In this document: piece by piece, positions 24,636 to 31,994 of the stretch
How positions within the stretch are numbered: the first letter of the stretch is position 1
Layout: each line of letters starts with the position of its first letter
From: Bog-532 sp963830385
GTDB lineage: Bacteria; Actinomycetota; Actinomycetes; Streptosporangiales; Streptosporangiaceae
DNA: 64,000 nt
Assembly: GCA_963830385.1 (NCBI GenBank)
Contig: CAWHMD010000002.1
Location: 1,054,001 to 1,118,000 of the forward strand
Direction of reading: 5' to 3'
Notes under the pieces: generated by a model
The model's input: only the letters and a program-made list of their open reading frames with translations
Told to the model about the DNA's origin: nothing
Databases searched by the model: none
Position numbers and translations under genes: made by a program

Positions 24636-25451
24636 TCAGCCGGCCAGCTGGTTGAGCTTGCGGATCTGCCTGTCGAAGGCCCGGGCGGGGATGATGCGGC
24701 GCAGCGTGCTGACGCGTCCGGCCACCGGGCCGGCGGTGTACCGCAGCTTCGGCCTGGGATCGGTCGCCGCCGCGACGATCACCTTGGCGACGATGGCCGG
24801 ATCGTCGCCGTCCTGCATCGCCTCCGCCAGCACGTCGCCGAAGATCCGCCGCTGCTGCGCGTAGACCGGCAGGGGCATGTCGGCCTGCATGGCGTTGGCA
24901 TCGAACCCGGTCTTGGTGTAGGCGGGCTCGACCAGGAGCACCCGGACGCCGTGCTCGCGGATCTCGTGGTCCACCGACTCCGAGTAACCCTCGATCGCGT
25001 GCTTGGCCGCGGCGTAGCTGGCCATGTACGGCGCGGGGACGAACCCGAGGACGGAGGAGATGTTGATGATGCGTCCGCTTCCCCGGGCGCGCATGGGCGG
25101 CAGGACGGCCTTGGTCATGCGGATGACGCCGAAGACGTTGACGTCGAAGACGCGCTGGTCCTGGCCGACGGAACTTTCCTCGGCGGCGCCCGCTGCGCCG
25201 AGACCGGCGTTGTTGACCAGGACGTCGATCCTCCCGGACCGCTCGATCACCTGCCCGACCGCGGCGTGGACCGACGCGTCACTGGCCACGTCCAGGTCGA
25301 GGAACCTCACACCATCGACAGGGGTGACCTTGGCCGTGTTCCGGCTTGTCCCGGCCACCTCGAAGCCGGCTTCGGCCAGCGCGCGGGCGGCCGCCCTCCC
25401 GATACCCGAGGACGCGCCCGTCACGAGCGCCACCGGCCGATTCGTCGTCAT
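24636..25451 (-). CDS. Short-chain dehydrogenase/reductase (SDR)
   Basis: Classical SDR of about 271 residues. The NAD(P)-binding TGASSGIG is at residues 10-17, NNAG in VLVNNAGLG, the catalytic Ser in INISSVLGF and Tyr/Lys in SYAAAKHA (YxxxK). The GTSRN after the second strand suggests NADP preference. Two adjacent ATGs exist at 25454 and 25451; the second gives better spacing to the upstream GGAG. A TTACG-TT-CGTAA palindrome lies in the promoter, facing a TetR regulator gene, so induction by a small molecule is likely. Confidence 0.9.
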   Translation of the reverse strand: MTTNRPVALVTGASSGIGRAAARALAEAGFEVAGTSRNTAKVTPVDGVRFLDLDVASDASVHAAVGQVIERSGRIDVLVNNAGLGAAGAAEESSVGQDQRVFDVNVFGVIRMTKAVLPPMRARGSGRIINISSVLGFVPAPYMASYAAAKHAIEGYSESVDHEIREHGVRVLLVEPAYTKTGFDANAMQADMPLPVYAQQRRIFGDVLAEAMQDGDDPAIVAKVIVAAATDPRPKLRYTAGPVAGRVSTLRRIIPARAFDRQIRKLNQLAG

Positions 25452-25474
25452 CATGAACTCCTGACCTCATTGGA

Positions 25475-25501
25475 TTACGTTCGATTGACTTACGTTCGTA
25501 A
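25475..25501. promoter_or_regulatory. TetR operator region: repeated TTACGTTCG with a full dyad
   Basis: TTACGTTCG occurs at 25475-25483 and 25490-25498; the second copy extends to the perfect dyad TTACG-TT-CGTAA at 25490-25501. A nearly identical site, TTACGCCCGTAC, lies at 25752-25763 before the intact tetR gene. Location between divergent SDR and tetR-type sequences fits autoregulation. Confidence 0.6.
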
Positions 25502-25519
25502 TACCATATGCTTGGAAGC

Positions 25520-25715
25520 GACGGATGGCAAGCATCCTCCGCGGGGAGAGGACCCTCCGGTTGCGGTACGGGAAGCGGAAGAGGCGCAAGCGGGCGGCGG
25601 GGCGCGGATCCTCGAGACGGCCGCCGCCGGGTCACGCGAGACGGTATCCCCGGCCCGGCGAGCGCCGCGCTCATGGCGGAGGCGGGACTCGCCGGACGGC
25701 ACCGCACCGCCGGCC
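25520..25715 (+). pseudogene. Decayed duplicate of the tetR promoter and 5' coding region
   Basis: This segment aligns with the start of the intact regulator gene 262 bases downstream. Matching blocks are GGCAAG in the leader, GCGGTACGGGA near the start codon, GCGGATC(C/A)TCGAGACGGCC, and GCTCATGGC(G/C)GA(G/C)GC in the helix-turn-helix. The start codon is lost and small indels break the frame, so pieces such as RILETAA and LMAEAGLAG appear in different frames. No function as a protein is likely; the operator dyad upstream may still be used. Confidence 0.6.
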
Positions 25716-25751
25716 GGGCTGCCGTCCGGGATACCAGACGGGCATAATAGA

Positions 25752-25763
25752 TTACGCCCGTAC
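25752..25763. promoter_or_regulatory. Operator copy before intact tetR
   Basis: TTACGCCCGTAC matches the dyad at 25490-25501 except in the two centre bases and the last base. It lies about 60 bases upstream of the regulator start codon. Confidence 0.5.
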
Positions 25764-25823
25764 TATCATTGTCGGCGAGTACCGGCGGACGGCAAGTGGT
25801 TCTTGCGGCGGGTGGAGGAGCGT

Positions 25824-26411
25824 ATGGCGCGGTACGGGACAGAGCACAAGCAGGCGACCAGGCAGCGGATCATCGAGACGGCCGGCCGCCGGCTCAAGCG
25901 CGACGGCATCGACGGCTCCGGGATCGCCACGCTCATGGCCGACGCCGGGCTGACCAACGGCGCCTTCTACGCCCACTTCGCCTCTAAGGACGACCTGGTC
26001 GCCACCGCGGTCGCCGACCAGCTCCGCGACCAGCGCGAAAGCCTCAGCGCGGTGGCGCCCGGCCGCGCCGGAGCCGAGCAGTACGTGCGTGAATACCTTT
26101 CGGCCGGGCACCGCGACAACCCCGTCGACGGCTGCCCGTCCGCCGCCCTGCTGGATGAGATCGGGCGCTGCCCCGACGCCACCAGGCAGGCGTACACCGA
26201 CGGCCTGCTGGCCGTCATCGACGACGTCGCCGCCCGCCTGGTGCCGCACAATCCGCAGTCGGCACGCGTGAAGACGCTCAGCGTCTTCGCCCTGATGGCC
26301 GGGACACTGCAGCTTTCCCGCGCCCTGGCCGACCGGCAGCTCGCCGATGAGGTCCTCGAGCAAGGCGTCCAGAACGCCCTGGTGCTGCTGGATGCCGAGC
26401 AACAGCGCTGA
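25824..26411 (+). CDS. TetR/AcrR-family transcriptional regulator
   Basis: A 195-residue repressor. The N-terminal helix-turn-helix runs from RQRIIETAGRRLKRDGIDG through IATLMADAGLTNGAFYAHF, the classical TetR signature. The ligand-binding part has the NPVDGCPSAALLDEIGR segment common in regulators of the C-terminal TetR_C_13-like group, some of which sense electrophiles or quinones. ATG 25824 has GGAGG seven bases upstream. It faces the SDR/hydrolase unit, with related operator dyads in front of both, and is preceded by its own decayed copy. Confidence 0.9.
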   Translation: MARYGTEHKQATRQRIIETAGRRLKRDGIDGSGIATLMADAGLTNGAFYAHFASKDDLVATAVADQLRDQRESLSAVAPGRAGAEQYVREYLSAGHRDNPVDGCPSAALLDEIGRCPDATRQAYTDGLLAVIDDVAARLVPHNPQSARVKTLSVFALMAGTLQLSRALADRQLADEVLEQGVQNALVLLDAEQQR

Positions 26412-26559
26412 CACCCCGCACCACCGGCCCGCAGCCATGAAATCCGGCTTTCCCCGGCACCGTCCCCGCAGGCGCAGCGGCCACTCCTCGCGCTGCTGCC
26501 GCCAGCTGTGGTGAAGCGCTGAAAAACACGCGGCCATCGGTGTACACGACTTCAGACAT

Positions 26560-26592
26560 CGACAGAGGCCTGGCAAAGTTACCTGCGCCCGG
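26560..26592. repeat. GTAACTTTGCC element copy C (inverted)
   Basis: Read on the minus strand this is CGGGCGCAGGTAACTTTGCC, which matches 19 of 20 bases of copy A on the plus strand (CGGGCGAAGGTAACTTTGCC). A weaker CTGTCG follows at the position of AGAGTGTCGG. Confidence 0.6.
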
Positions 26593-26778
26593 GTAGGAGC
26601 CCGAACGTGACAGGGCTCGGCGAGGCGCGATCGGCGTTCGCCGGCCGGATGGCCCCCATGGCGCCATGGTCCGCGGCTTGACCCGGCCAGCCTGATGGTC
26701 CCGGAGCGGGTGCTGGGCTACGCGACCCGCGGCGCGGGCCGACCCGGCGGGACGATCCGGCCGGCGGAAGGTAACCTG

Positions 26779-26794
26779 AAATTGTCAACAATTT
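26779..26794. promoter_or_regulatory. FadR-type GntR operator
   Basis: AAATTGTCAACAATTT contains TTGT-CA-ACAA, the usual FCD/FadR-class GntR site. It lies 38 bases upstream of the gntR start codon, so autoregulation of the gntR-led operon is likely. Confidence 0.65.
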
Positions 26795-26831
26795 GACCGG
26801 CAATTTGGGCGGGCGCGTGCGGGAGGTCAAC

Positions 26832-27584
26832 ATGGCGCAGGCGGCAGAGACAGCTCATGGGGCCAGTGAGCCCGAGGGCAGCCGGCCCGGGGTGGGCAGC
26901 CAGCCCGGGGCGGGCAGCCAGCCCGGGGCGGGTGGTGTGCCGCGGGAAGGGGATCCGGCCCGGCGCTTCGTGGTGGGACACCTGCGCGACGCGATCATGA
27001 ACGGGGACGTGGTGCCCGGGCAACGGCTCGTCGAGGCCGAGCTGGCCGAGCTGCTGGGAGTCACCCGGGCCAGCGTCCGGGCCGCCCTGTTCGACCTGTC
27101 CGCGGACGGCCTGGTCGAACGCATCCCGAACCGCGGTGCGCGGGTGCGCTCGGTGCCGGTGGCCGAGGCGATCGCGATCACCGAGTGCCGGATGGTGCTC
27201 GAAGGGCTGTGCGCGGCCAAGGCGGCCGAGCTGGCCACCCCCGATCAGATCGAGCGGCTGACCGCGATCGGGGAGCAGATGGCGGCGGCGGTGGCCGCGG
27301 GCGAGCCGCTCAAGTACTCCGCGCTCAACCGGGAGCTGCACCAGTCCGTGCACGAGATGTCCGGCCAGACGGTCGCGGCCGGCCTGCTCAAGCGGCTCAA
27401 CGCCCAGATCGTCCGGCACCAGTTCCAGCTGGCCCTGCGGCCCGGCCGCACCCACGTGTCGCTGCCGGAGCATCTGGCCATCATCGAGGCGATCGCGGCC
27501 GGGGACCCGGTGGCGGCCGAGGCGGCGGCCCGGGCCCACCTGGCCAGCGTCATCGGGGCACTGCGAGAGACCAGCAGCGCGTGA
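26832..27584 (+). CDS. GntR-family regulator, FCD (FadR) class
   Basis: A 250-residue regulator. After a Gly/Ser/Gln-rich leader with GSQPGA repeats, the winged helix spans about residues 45-115 (VPGQRLVEAELAELLGVTRA, then SVRAALFDLSADGLVERIPN). The C-terminal all-helical FCD domain follows, with metal- and ligand-binding residues around ECRMVLEG, NRELHQSVHEMSG and PEHLAIIEAI. ATG 26832 follows GGGAGG; a TTG further upstream is less likely. Its stop overlaps the next gene (GTGA), so it leads the PrpF/dioxygenase/amine-oxidase operon and most likely senses a pathway intermediate. Confidence 0.9.
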   Translation: MAQAAETAHGASEPEGSRPGVGSQPGAGSQPGAGGVPREGDPARRFVVGHLRDAIMNGDVVPGQRLVEAELAELLGVTRASVRAALFDLSADGLVERIPNRGARVRSVPVAEAIAITECRMVLEGLCAAKAAELATPDQIERLTAIGEQMAAAVAAGEPLKYSALNRELHQSVHEMSGQTVAAGLLKRLNAQIVRHQFQLALRPGRTHVSLPEHLAIIEAIAAGDPVAAEAAARAHLASVIGALRETSSA

Positions 27585-28675
27585 GCTCCGGTCAGCGCGT
27601 GAGCTCCGGTATCCGCTGCATGCTGATGCGCGGCGGCACCTCCAAGGGCGCCTACTTCCTGGCCGGCGACCTGCCCGCCGACCCGGCCGAGCGCGACGAC
27701 CTGCTGATCCGGATCATGGGCAGCGGCGACCCGCGGCAGATCGACGGGCTCGGCGGGGCGCACCCGCTGACCTCCAAGGTAGCGGTGGTCGGGCCGCCGG
27801 CCGACGGCGAGGCCGACGTGGACTACCTGTTCCTACAGCTCGGCGTCGACGAGGCCACCGTCTCCGACCAGCAGAACTGCGGGAACCTGCTGGCCGGGGT
27901 CGGCCCGTTCGCGGTCGAGCGCGGGCTCGTCCCGGCCGGGCCGGAGCAGACCACCACCCGGATCCGGATGGTCAACTCGGCCAGCCTGGCCACCGCCCGG
28001 TTCCCCACCCCGGGCGGGGTGCCCCGCTACGACGGGGACACCGCGATCTCCGGGGTGCCGGGCACCGCGGCCGCGATCGTGCTGGACTTCGCCGGTACCG
28101 AAGGGTCCGCCACCGGGTCCCTGCTGCCCACCGGGCACCTGCGGGACGAGATCGACGGGGTCGAGGTCACCTGCATCGACAACGGCATGCCGGTGGTGGT
28201 GGCCCGCGCGGCCGACCTGGGGCTGACCGGGTACGAGCCGTACCAGGAGCTGGGTGCCGACCAGGCCCTGGCGGACCGGGTGCAGTCGCTGCGGGTGCAG
28301 GCCGGGAAGCTGATGGGCCTGGGCGACGTGACCAGCGCGTCCGTGCCCAAGACCACGCTGGTGGCGGCGCCACGGGACGGCGGGACGATCTGCACCCGGA
28401 CGTTCATCCCGGTCCGGCCGCACACCGCGATCGGCGTGCTCGGCGCGGTCAGCGTGGTGACCGCGCTCGCCATCCCGGACGCGGCCGGGGCCGAGCTGGC
28501 CGCCCGCCCCGACGGGGTGCGCTACGACGTGGAGCACCCCACCGGTCACCTGGCCGTCGAGGCCGAGATCGACACGTCCGGCGACGTGCCGCGGGTACGC
28601 CGCAGCGGCGTGGTCCGGACGGCACGGAAACTATTCGACGGAACCGTCTTCCCCCGGAGCCCACGGAGTCGCTGA
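27581..28675 (+). CDS. PrpF-superfamily isomerase, 4-oxalomesaconate tautomerase-like
   Basis: A 364-residue protein of the PrpF/diaminopimelate-epimerase-like fold. IRCMLMRGGTSKGAYF at the start and DQQNCGNLLAGVGPFA carry the two catalytic cysteine/serine regions of PrpF-type isomerases, and NSASLATARFPTPGG is typical of the GalD group that tautomerises 4-oxalomesaconate in the gallate/protocatechuate meta-cleavage route. An 18-bp direct duplication puts two in-frame GTG starts at 27581 and 27599; the first overlaps the gntR stop. Its stop overlaps the next start (TGATG). A ring-cleavage pathway role fits the dioxygenase neighbour. Confidence 0.82.
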   Translation: MSSGQRVSSGIRCMLMRGGTSKGAYFLAGDLPADPAERDDLLIRIMGSGDPRQIDGLGGAHPLTSKVAVVGPPADGEADVDYLFLQLGVDEATVSDQQNCGNLLAGVGPFAVERGLVPAGPEQTTTRIRMVNSASLATARFPTPGGVPRYDGDTAISGVPGTAAAIVLDFAGTEGSATGSLLPTGHLRDEIDGVEVTCIDNGMPVVVARAADLGLTGYEPYQELGADQALADRVQSLRVQAGKLMGLGDVTSASVPKTTLVAAPRDGGTICTRTFIPVRPHTAIGVLGAVSVVTALAIPDAAGAELAARPDGVRYDVEHPTGHLAVEAEIDTSGDVPRVRRSGVVRTARKLFDGTVFPRSPRSR

Positions 28676-29628
28676 TGACCGCACTACGGCATGAGGTCGC
28701 CCACCTGGGTCACGCCGAGCTGCTCACCCCCGAGCCCGAACGCAGCCTGTCGTTCTTCGTCGACATCCTCGGGCTGACCGAGACCGGCCGCCAGGGCGAC
28801 TCGGTGTACTTGCGCACCTGGGACGACTACGAGCAGTTCAGCCTCAAGCTGACCGCCCGCGACACGTCCGGCCTCGGGGTCACCGCGGTCCGCGCGTCCA
28901 GCCAGGACGCGCTCGAACGGACGGTCAAGAGCCTGGAGGGCACCGGGCTGGGCGAGGGCTGGACCGACGGGGAGCCGGGCATCGGCCCGACCTACGCGTT
29001 CCGCGACCCGGACGGCCACCCGATGCGGCTGTACTGGGAGAGCGAGTGGTACCAGCCGCCGCCCGAGCTGGCCCCCGCCCTGAAGAACCAGGCCCAGGCC
29101 TACCCGGGCCGCGGGATCGGCGTCCGGCGCCTCGACCACGTCAACTACCTGGCCGCCGACGTCACCGAGACCACCGACTTCATCGTCAGCCAACTGGGCG
29201 CCCGCGCCACCGAGCAGATCATGCTGGACACCGGGGTGGTGTCGGCCCGCTGGCTGCACTTCGCCAGCAAGTCCTACGACCTGGTGTACACCGAGGACTG
29301 GACCGGCAGCCGGGGACGGCTGCACCACCTGGCCTTCGCCACCGACACCCGCGAGGACATCCTCCGCGGGGCCGACATCTGCCTCGACCACGGGGTGTTC
29401 ATCGAGACCGGGCCGCACAAGCACGCCATCCAGCAGACGTTCTTCCTCTACGTCTACGAGCCCGGCGGCAACCGGATCGAGCTGTGCAACCCGGTCGCCC
29501 GGCTGATCTTCGCCCCGGACTGGGAGACCATCACCTGGACCGAGGCCGAACGGGCCAAGGGCCAGGCCTGGGGGCTGAAGACGATCAGCTCGTTCCACAC
29601 GCACGGAACCCCGCCGGTGGACCCGTGA
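28675..29628 (+). CDS. Extradiol ring-cleavage dioxygenase-like VOC protein (catechol 2,3-dioxygenase type)
   Basis: A 317-residue two-module VOC protein. The likely Fe(II) ligands are His155 in RRLDHVNYL, the His pair 217/218 in RLHHLAFATD, and Glu269 in GGNRIELCN, the arrangement of XylE-type enzymes. The acid/base region GPHKHAIQQTFFLYVYEPGG also matches. It should open a catechol-type ring with O2. It is the third gene of the gntR operon, overlapping the PrpF-like gene by one base. Its TGA is followed in the same reading frame by the copper amine oxidase coding sequence. Confidence 0.88.
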   Translation: MTALRHEVAHLGHAELLTPEPERSLSFFVDILGLTETGRQGDSVYLRTWDDYEQFSLKLTARDTSGLGVTAVRASSQDALERTVKSLEGTGLGEGWTDGEPGIGPTYAFRDPDGHPMRLYWESEWYQPPPELAPALKNQAQAYPGRGIGVRRLDHVNYLAADVTETTDFIVSQLGARATEQIMLDTGVVSARWLHFASKSYDLVYTEDWTGSRGRLHHLAFATDTREDILRGADICLDHGVFIETGPHKHAIQQTFFLYVYEPGGNRIELCNPVARLIFAPDWETITWTEAERAKGQAWGLKTISSFHTHGTPPVDP

Positions 29629-29700
29629 CACAATTCCCCCATCAGTAGCAGCCCCGGGCATCCGCTCGACCCGCTGACCGCCGAGGAGATCCGCCAGGCG

Positions 29701-31530
29701 GTGGCCGTGCTGCGCCGCGACCGGGACGTCGGCGAACGCTGGCGGTTCGCCGGCATCGAACTGGCCGAGCCGGGCAAGACGACCCTGGCCGGCTGGCGGC
29801 CCGGCGGCCCGGTCCCCCGGGCGGCCCTGGTCACCTGCTGGAACCGGGACGACGGCCAGGCCTACACCGCGACCGTCTCGCTCACCGGCGACGAGGTGAC
29901 CGCGTTCGACCACCGGCCCGGAGCACAGCCGAATGCCACCGTCGACGAGTGGCACGAGGCCGACGCCGCCTTCCGCGCGCACCCGGACATCGTCGCCGCG
30001 CTGGCCCGCCGCGGCATTACCGACCTCGGCCTGGTGCTGTTCGACACCTGGACCTACGGCTTCGCGGTGATCCCCGAGCAGTACCGCGACCGCCGGATCG
30101 GCTGGGCCGACGTCTGGTACCGGTCCGCCCCCGGCGCCAACCCGTACGCTCATCCGGTCAACGGGCTGCACCCGGTCATCGACCTGAACCGGATGGAGCT
30201 GCTGGAGGTGGGCGACACCGGGCCGGTGCCGGAGCCGGAGGTGATGGGCGAGTACGTGCCCCGGCACATCCCCGGTTACCGCGCCCGTGACGACGTCCGG
30301 CCGCTGGAGATCACCCAGCCCGAGGGCGTCTCTTTCGATCTGGACGGATACGAGCTGCGCTGGCAGAAGTGGTCGCTGCGGATCGGCTTCAACTACCGCG
30401 AGGGCCTGGTCCTGCACCAGGTCGGCTACGACGACGGCGGCCAGGTCCGGCCGGTCGCGCACCGGATGTCGCTGGCCGAGATGGTGGTGCCCTACCGGGA
30501 CTCCAGCCCCGAGCACTACCGGCGCACCGCCTTCGACATCGGCGAGTGGGGCCTGGGCTTCATGACCACCTCGCTCGAGCTGGGCTGCGACTGCCTGGGC
30601 GAGATCCGCTACCTGGACGCCACCCTGCACGACTCGGCGGGCGAGCCGTACCGCATCCCCAACGCGATCTGCCTGCACGAAGAGGACAACGGCGTGCTCT
30701 GGAAGCACGTCGACGCCGAAGCCGGCGCCGAGGTGCGGCGGATGCGGCGGCTGGTGATCTCGTTCCACGCCACCGTGGCCAACTACGAATACCTGGTCTA
30801 CTGGCGCTTCTACACCGACGGCAACATCGAGTGCGAGATCCGCGCCACCGGGATCATGGTGACCACGAGCCTGCGCCCGGGCGAGACCGCGCCGGCCACG
30901 GTCGTCGACACCGGCACCTATGCACCCTTTCACCAGCATTTCATCGTGGCGCGGCTGGACCTGGACATCGACGGCACCGCCAACACCGTGTACTGCTGCG
31001 ATTCCGAGGCCCCGCCCATGGGCCCGGACAACCCGCTGGGCCTGAACCTGGTCCAGCGGCAGACGCCGCTGCGGACCGAGGCCGAGGGCCGGCAGGACTA
31101 CCGGTGGGACACCCAGCGGACCTGGAAGGTGGCCAGCGACACCCGCCGCAACCGGCTCGGCACCCCGACCGGGTACAAGCTGGTCCCGGGCAGCTGTTTC
31201 CCGCCGATGATGGACCCGGCCGCGCCGGTGTACCGCCGGGCCGAGGTCATCGGGCACACCCTGTGGGTCACCCCCTACGACCCGGCCGAGCGCTGGCCGG
31301 CGGGCGAGTTCTGCAACCAGAGCGAGCGGGACGAAGGCCTGGCCGCCTGGACCAGGCAGAACCGGCCGATCGCGGGCGCCGACGTCGTCCTCTGGTACGT
31401 GTTCGGCGTGCACCACATCACCCGGCCGGAAGACTGGCCGGTCATGCCGGCCGACACGGTGTCGTTCTGGCTGAAGCCGGCCGGCTTCTTCGACCGCAAC
31501 CCCGCGCTGGACGTACCCCCGTCGCATTGA
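29701..31530 (+). CDS. Copper amine oxidase (TPQ-dependent), start codon unclear
   Basis: Oxidatively deaminates primary amines to aldehydes with H2O2. The 609 residues from GTG 29701 include the catalytic-base motif AFDIGEWGLG (Asp279), the cofactor tyrosine in VANYEY (Tyr362, self-processed to topaquinone), copper ligands His411 and His413 in HQHFI and His572 in HHITRPEDWPVM. Conserved N-terminal residues HPLDPLTAEEIRQAV lie upstream, from about 29641, in the same frame but without ATG, GTG or TTG; only ATC 29641 or CTG 29674 could serve. The frame runs back to the TGA of the dioxygenase gene. No signal peptide, so cytoplasmic; aromatic amines such as phenylethylamine or tyramine are typical substrates. 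Confidence 0.92.
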   Translation: MAVLRRDRDVGERWRFAGIELAEPGKTTLAGWRPGGPVPRAALVTCWNRDDGQAYTATVSLTGDEVTAFDHRPGAQPNATVDEWHEADAAFRAHPDIVAALARRGITDLGLVLFDTWTYGFAVIPEQYRDRRIGWADVWYRSAPGANPYAHPVNGLHPVIDLNRMELLEVGDTGPVPEPEVMGEYVPRHIPGYRARDDVRPLEITQPEGVSFDLDGYELRWQKWSLRIGFNYREGLVLHQVGYDDGGQVRPVAHRMSLAEMVVPYRDSSPEHYRRTAFDIGEWGLGFMTTSLELGCDCLGEIRYLDATLHDSAGEPYRIPNAICLHEEDNGVLWKHVDAEAGAEVRRMRRLVISFHATVANYEYLVYWRFYTDGNIECEIRATGIMVTTSLRPGETAPATVVDTGTYAPFHQHFIVARLDLDIDGTANTVYCCDSEAPPMGPDNPLGLNLVQRQTPLRTEAEGRQDYRWDTQRTWKVASDTRRNRLGTPTGYKLVPGSCFPPMMDPAAPVYRRAEVIGHTLWVTPYDPAERWPAGEFCNQSERDEGLAAWTRQNRPIAGADVVLWYVFGVHHITRPEDWPVMPADTVSFWLKPAGFFDRNPALDVPPSH

Positions 31531-31548
31531 TCGCCGGGCCGGGGTCCC

Positions 31549-31578
31549 CCGCCGGCCTGAAGAGGGGATGGCCGGCGG
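31549..31578. terminator. Hairpin after copper amine oxidase
   Basis: CCGCCGGCC (31549-31557) and GGCCGGCGG (31570-31578) are perfect complements with a 12-base loop, starting 19 bases after the operon's last stop. No U tract, as usual in actinomycetes. Confidence 0.6.
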
Positions 31579-31739
31579 AGGGACTGTCCCGGGGTGGCGT
31601 ACCGCCCCGTTACCTACAAGAACGCCGACGGGCGCCTATTAATTCACGAAATTTCGCGAAGTACGGAAAGGGTGCCCACGTCAGGGAGGTCGCCGGTAGC
31701 TGCGGAGTTACGCGCCGCAACGTCGAGGGCACCCGCGGC

Positions 31740-31895
31740 GGGTACACCGGCCCCGGGGCGCACCCGGCCGCGGGCGCACCGGGTGGGAGCGCACCGGGTG
31801 GGGGCGCACCGGCCGGGGCGCACGGGCGGGGCGCACGGGCGGGGCGCACGGGCGGGGCGCACGGGCGGGGCGCACGGGCGGGAGCGCGCACGGCC
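31740..31895. repeat. GC-rich tandem repeat, 13-bp units
   Basis: The clearest part, about 31817-31884, repeats GCGCACGGGCGGG about five times with almost no change; degenerate GCGCACCGG units precede it. A 13-bp unit is not a multiple of three, so this is not coding. Probably slipped-strand expansion. Confidence 0.75.
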
Positions 31896-31994
31896 GGGGG
31901 CGTACGGGCAATGACCCCGAGCGCGAGACGTCAGGGCCTCCCCCGCCGGGGGGCCCACACAGGCGTGGACCCCGGCGCGGGATAATTATCAATT

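Larger units (their letters stand above)
26412..26831. other. Gene-free stretch with repeat element and GntR operator
   Basis: The 420-base gap contains an inverted copy of the GTAACTTTGCC element (about 26560-26592), the 14-bp palindrome CCATGGCGCCATGG at about 26656-26669, and the FadR-type operator at 26779-26794. I see no gene in it. Confidence 0.6.
31531..31994. other. 464-bp gene-free stretch with terminator and tandem repeat
   Basis: Contains a terminator-like hairpin (31549-31578), an AT-rich patch near 31640 and a G/C tandem repeat block (31740-31895). No coding signal was accepted; the open frames that cross the repeat are repeat artefacts. Confidence 0.6.

Noticed and set aside
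29626..29628. TGA as selenocysteine joining dioxygenase and amine oxidase
   Set aside because: No selenocysteine-insertion hairpin was seen after the TGA and neither family uses selenocysteine there; ordinary termination is more likely.
28684..31527. 947-codon open frame on the minus strand
   Set aside because: Low-complexity Gly/Arg/Val/Pro composition and antisense to the dioxygenase and copper amine oxidase genes, which carry complete active sites.
31594..31985. Gly/Ala/Arg-rich repeat proteins from the 13-bp tandem repeat
   Set aside because: A 13-bp unit is open in several frames on both strands, a repeat artefact rather than a gene.
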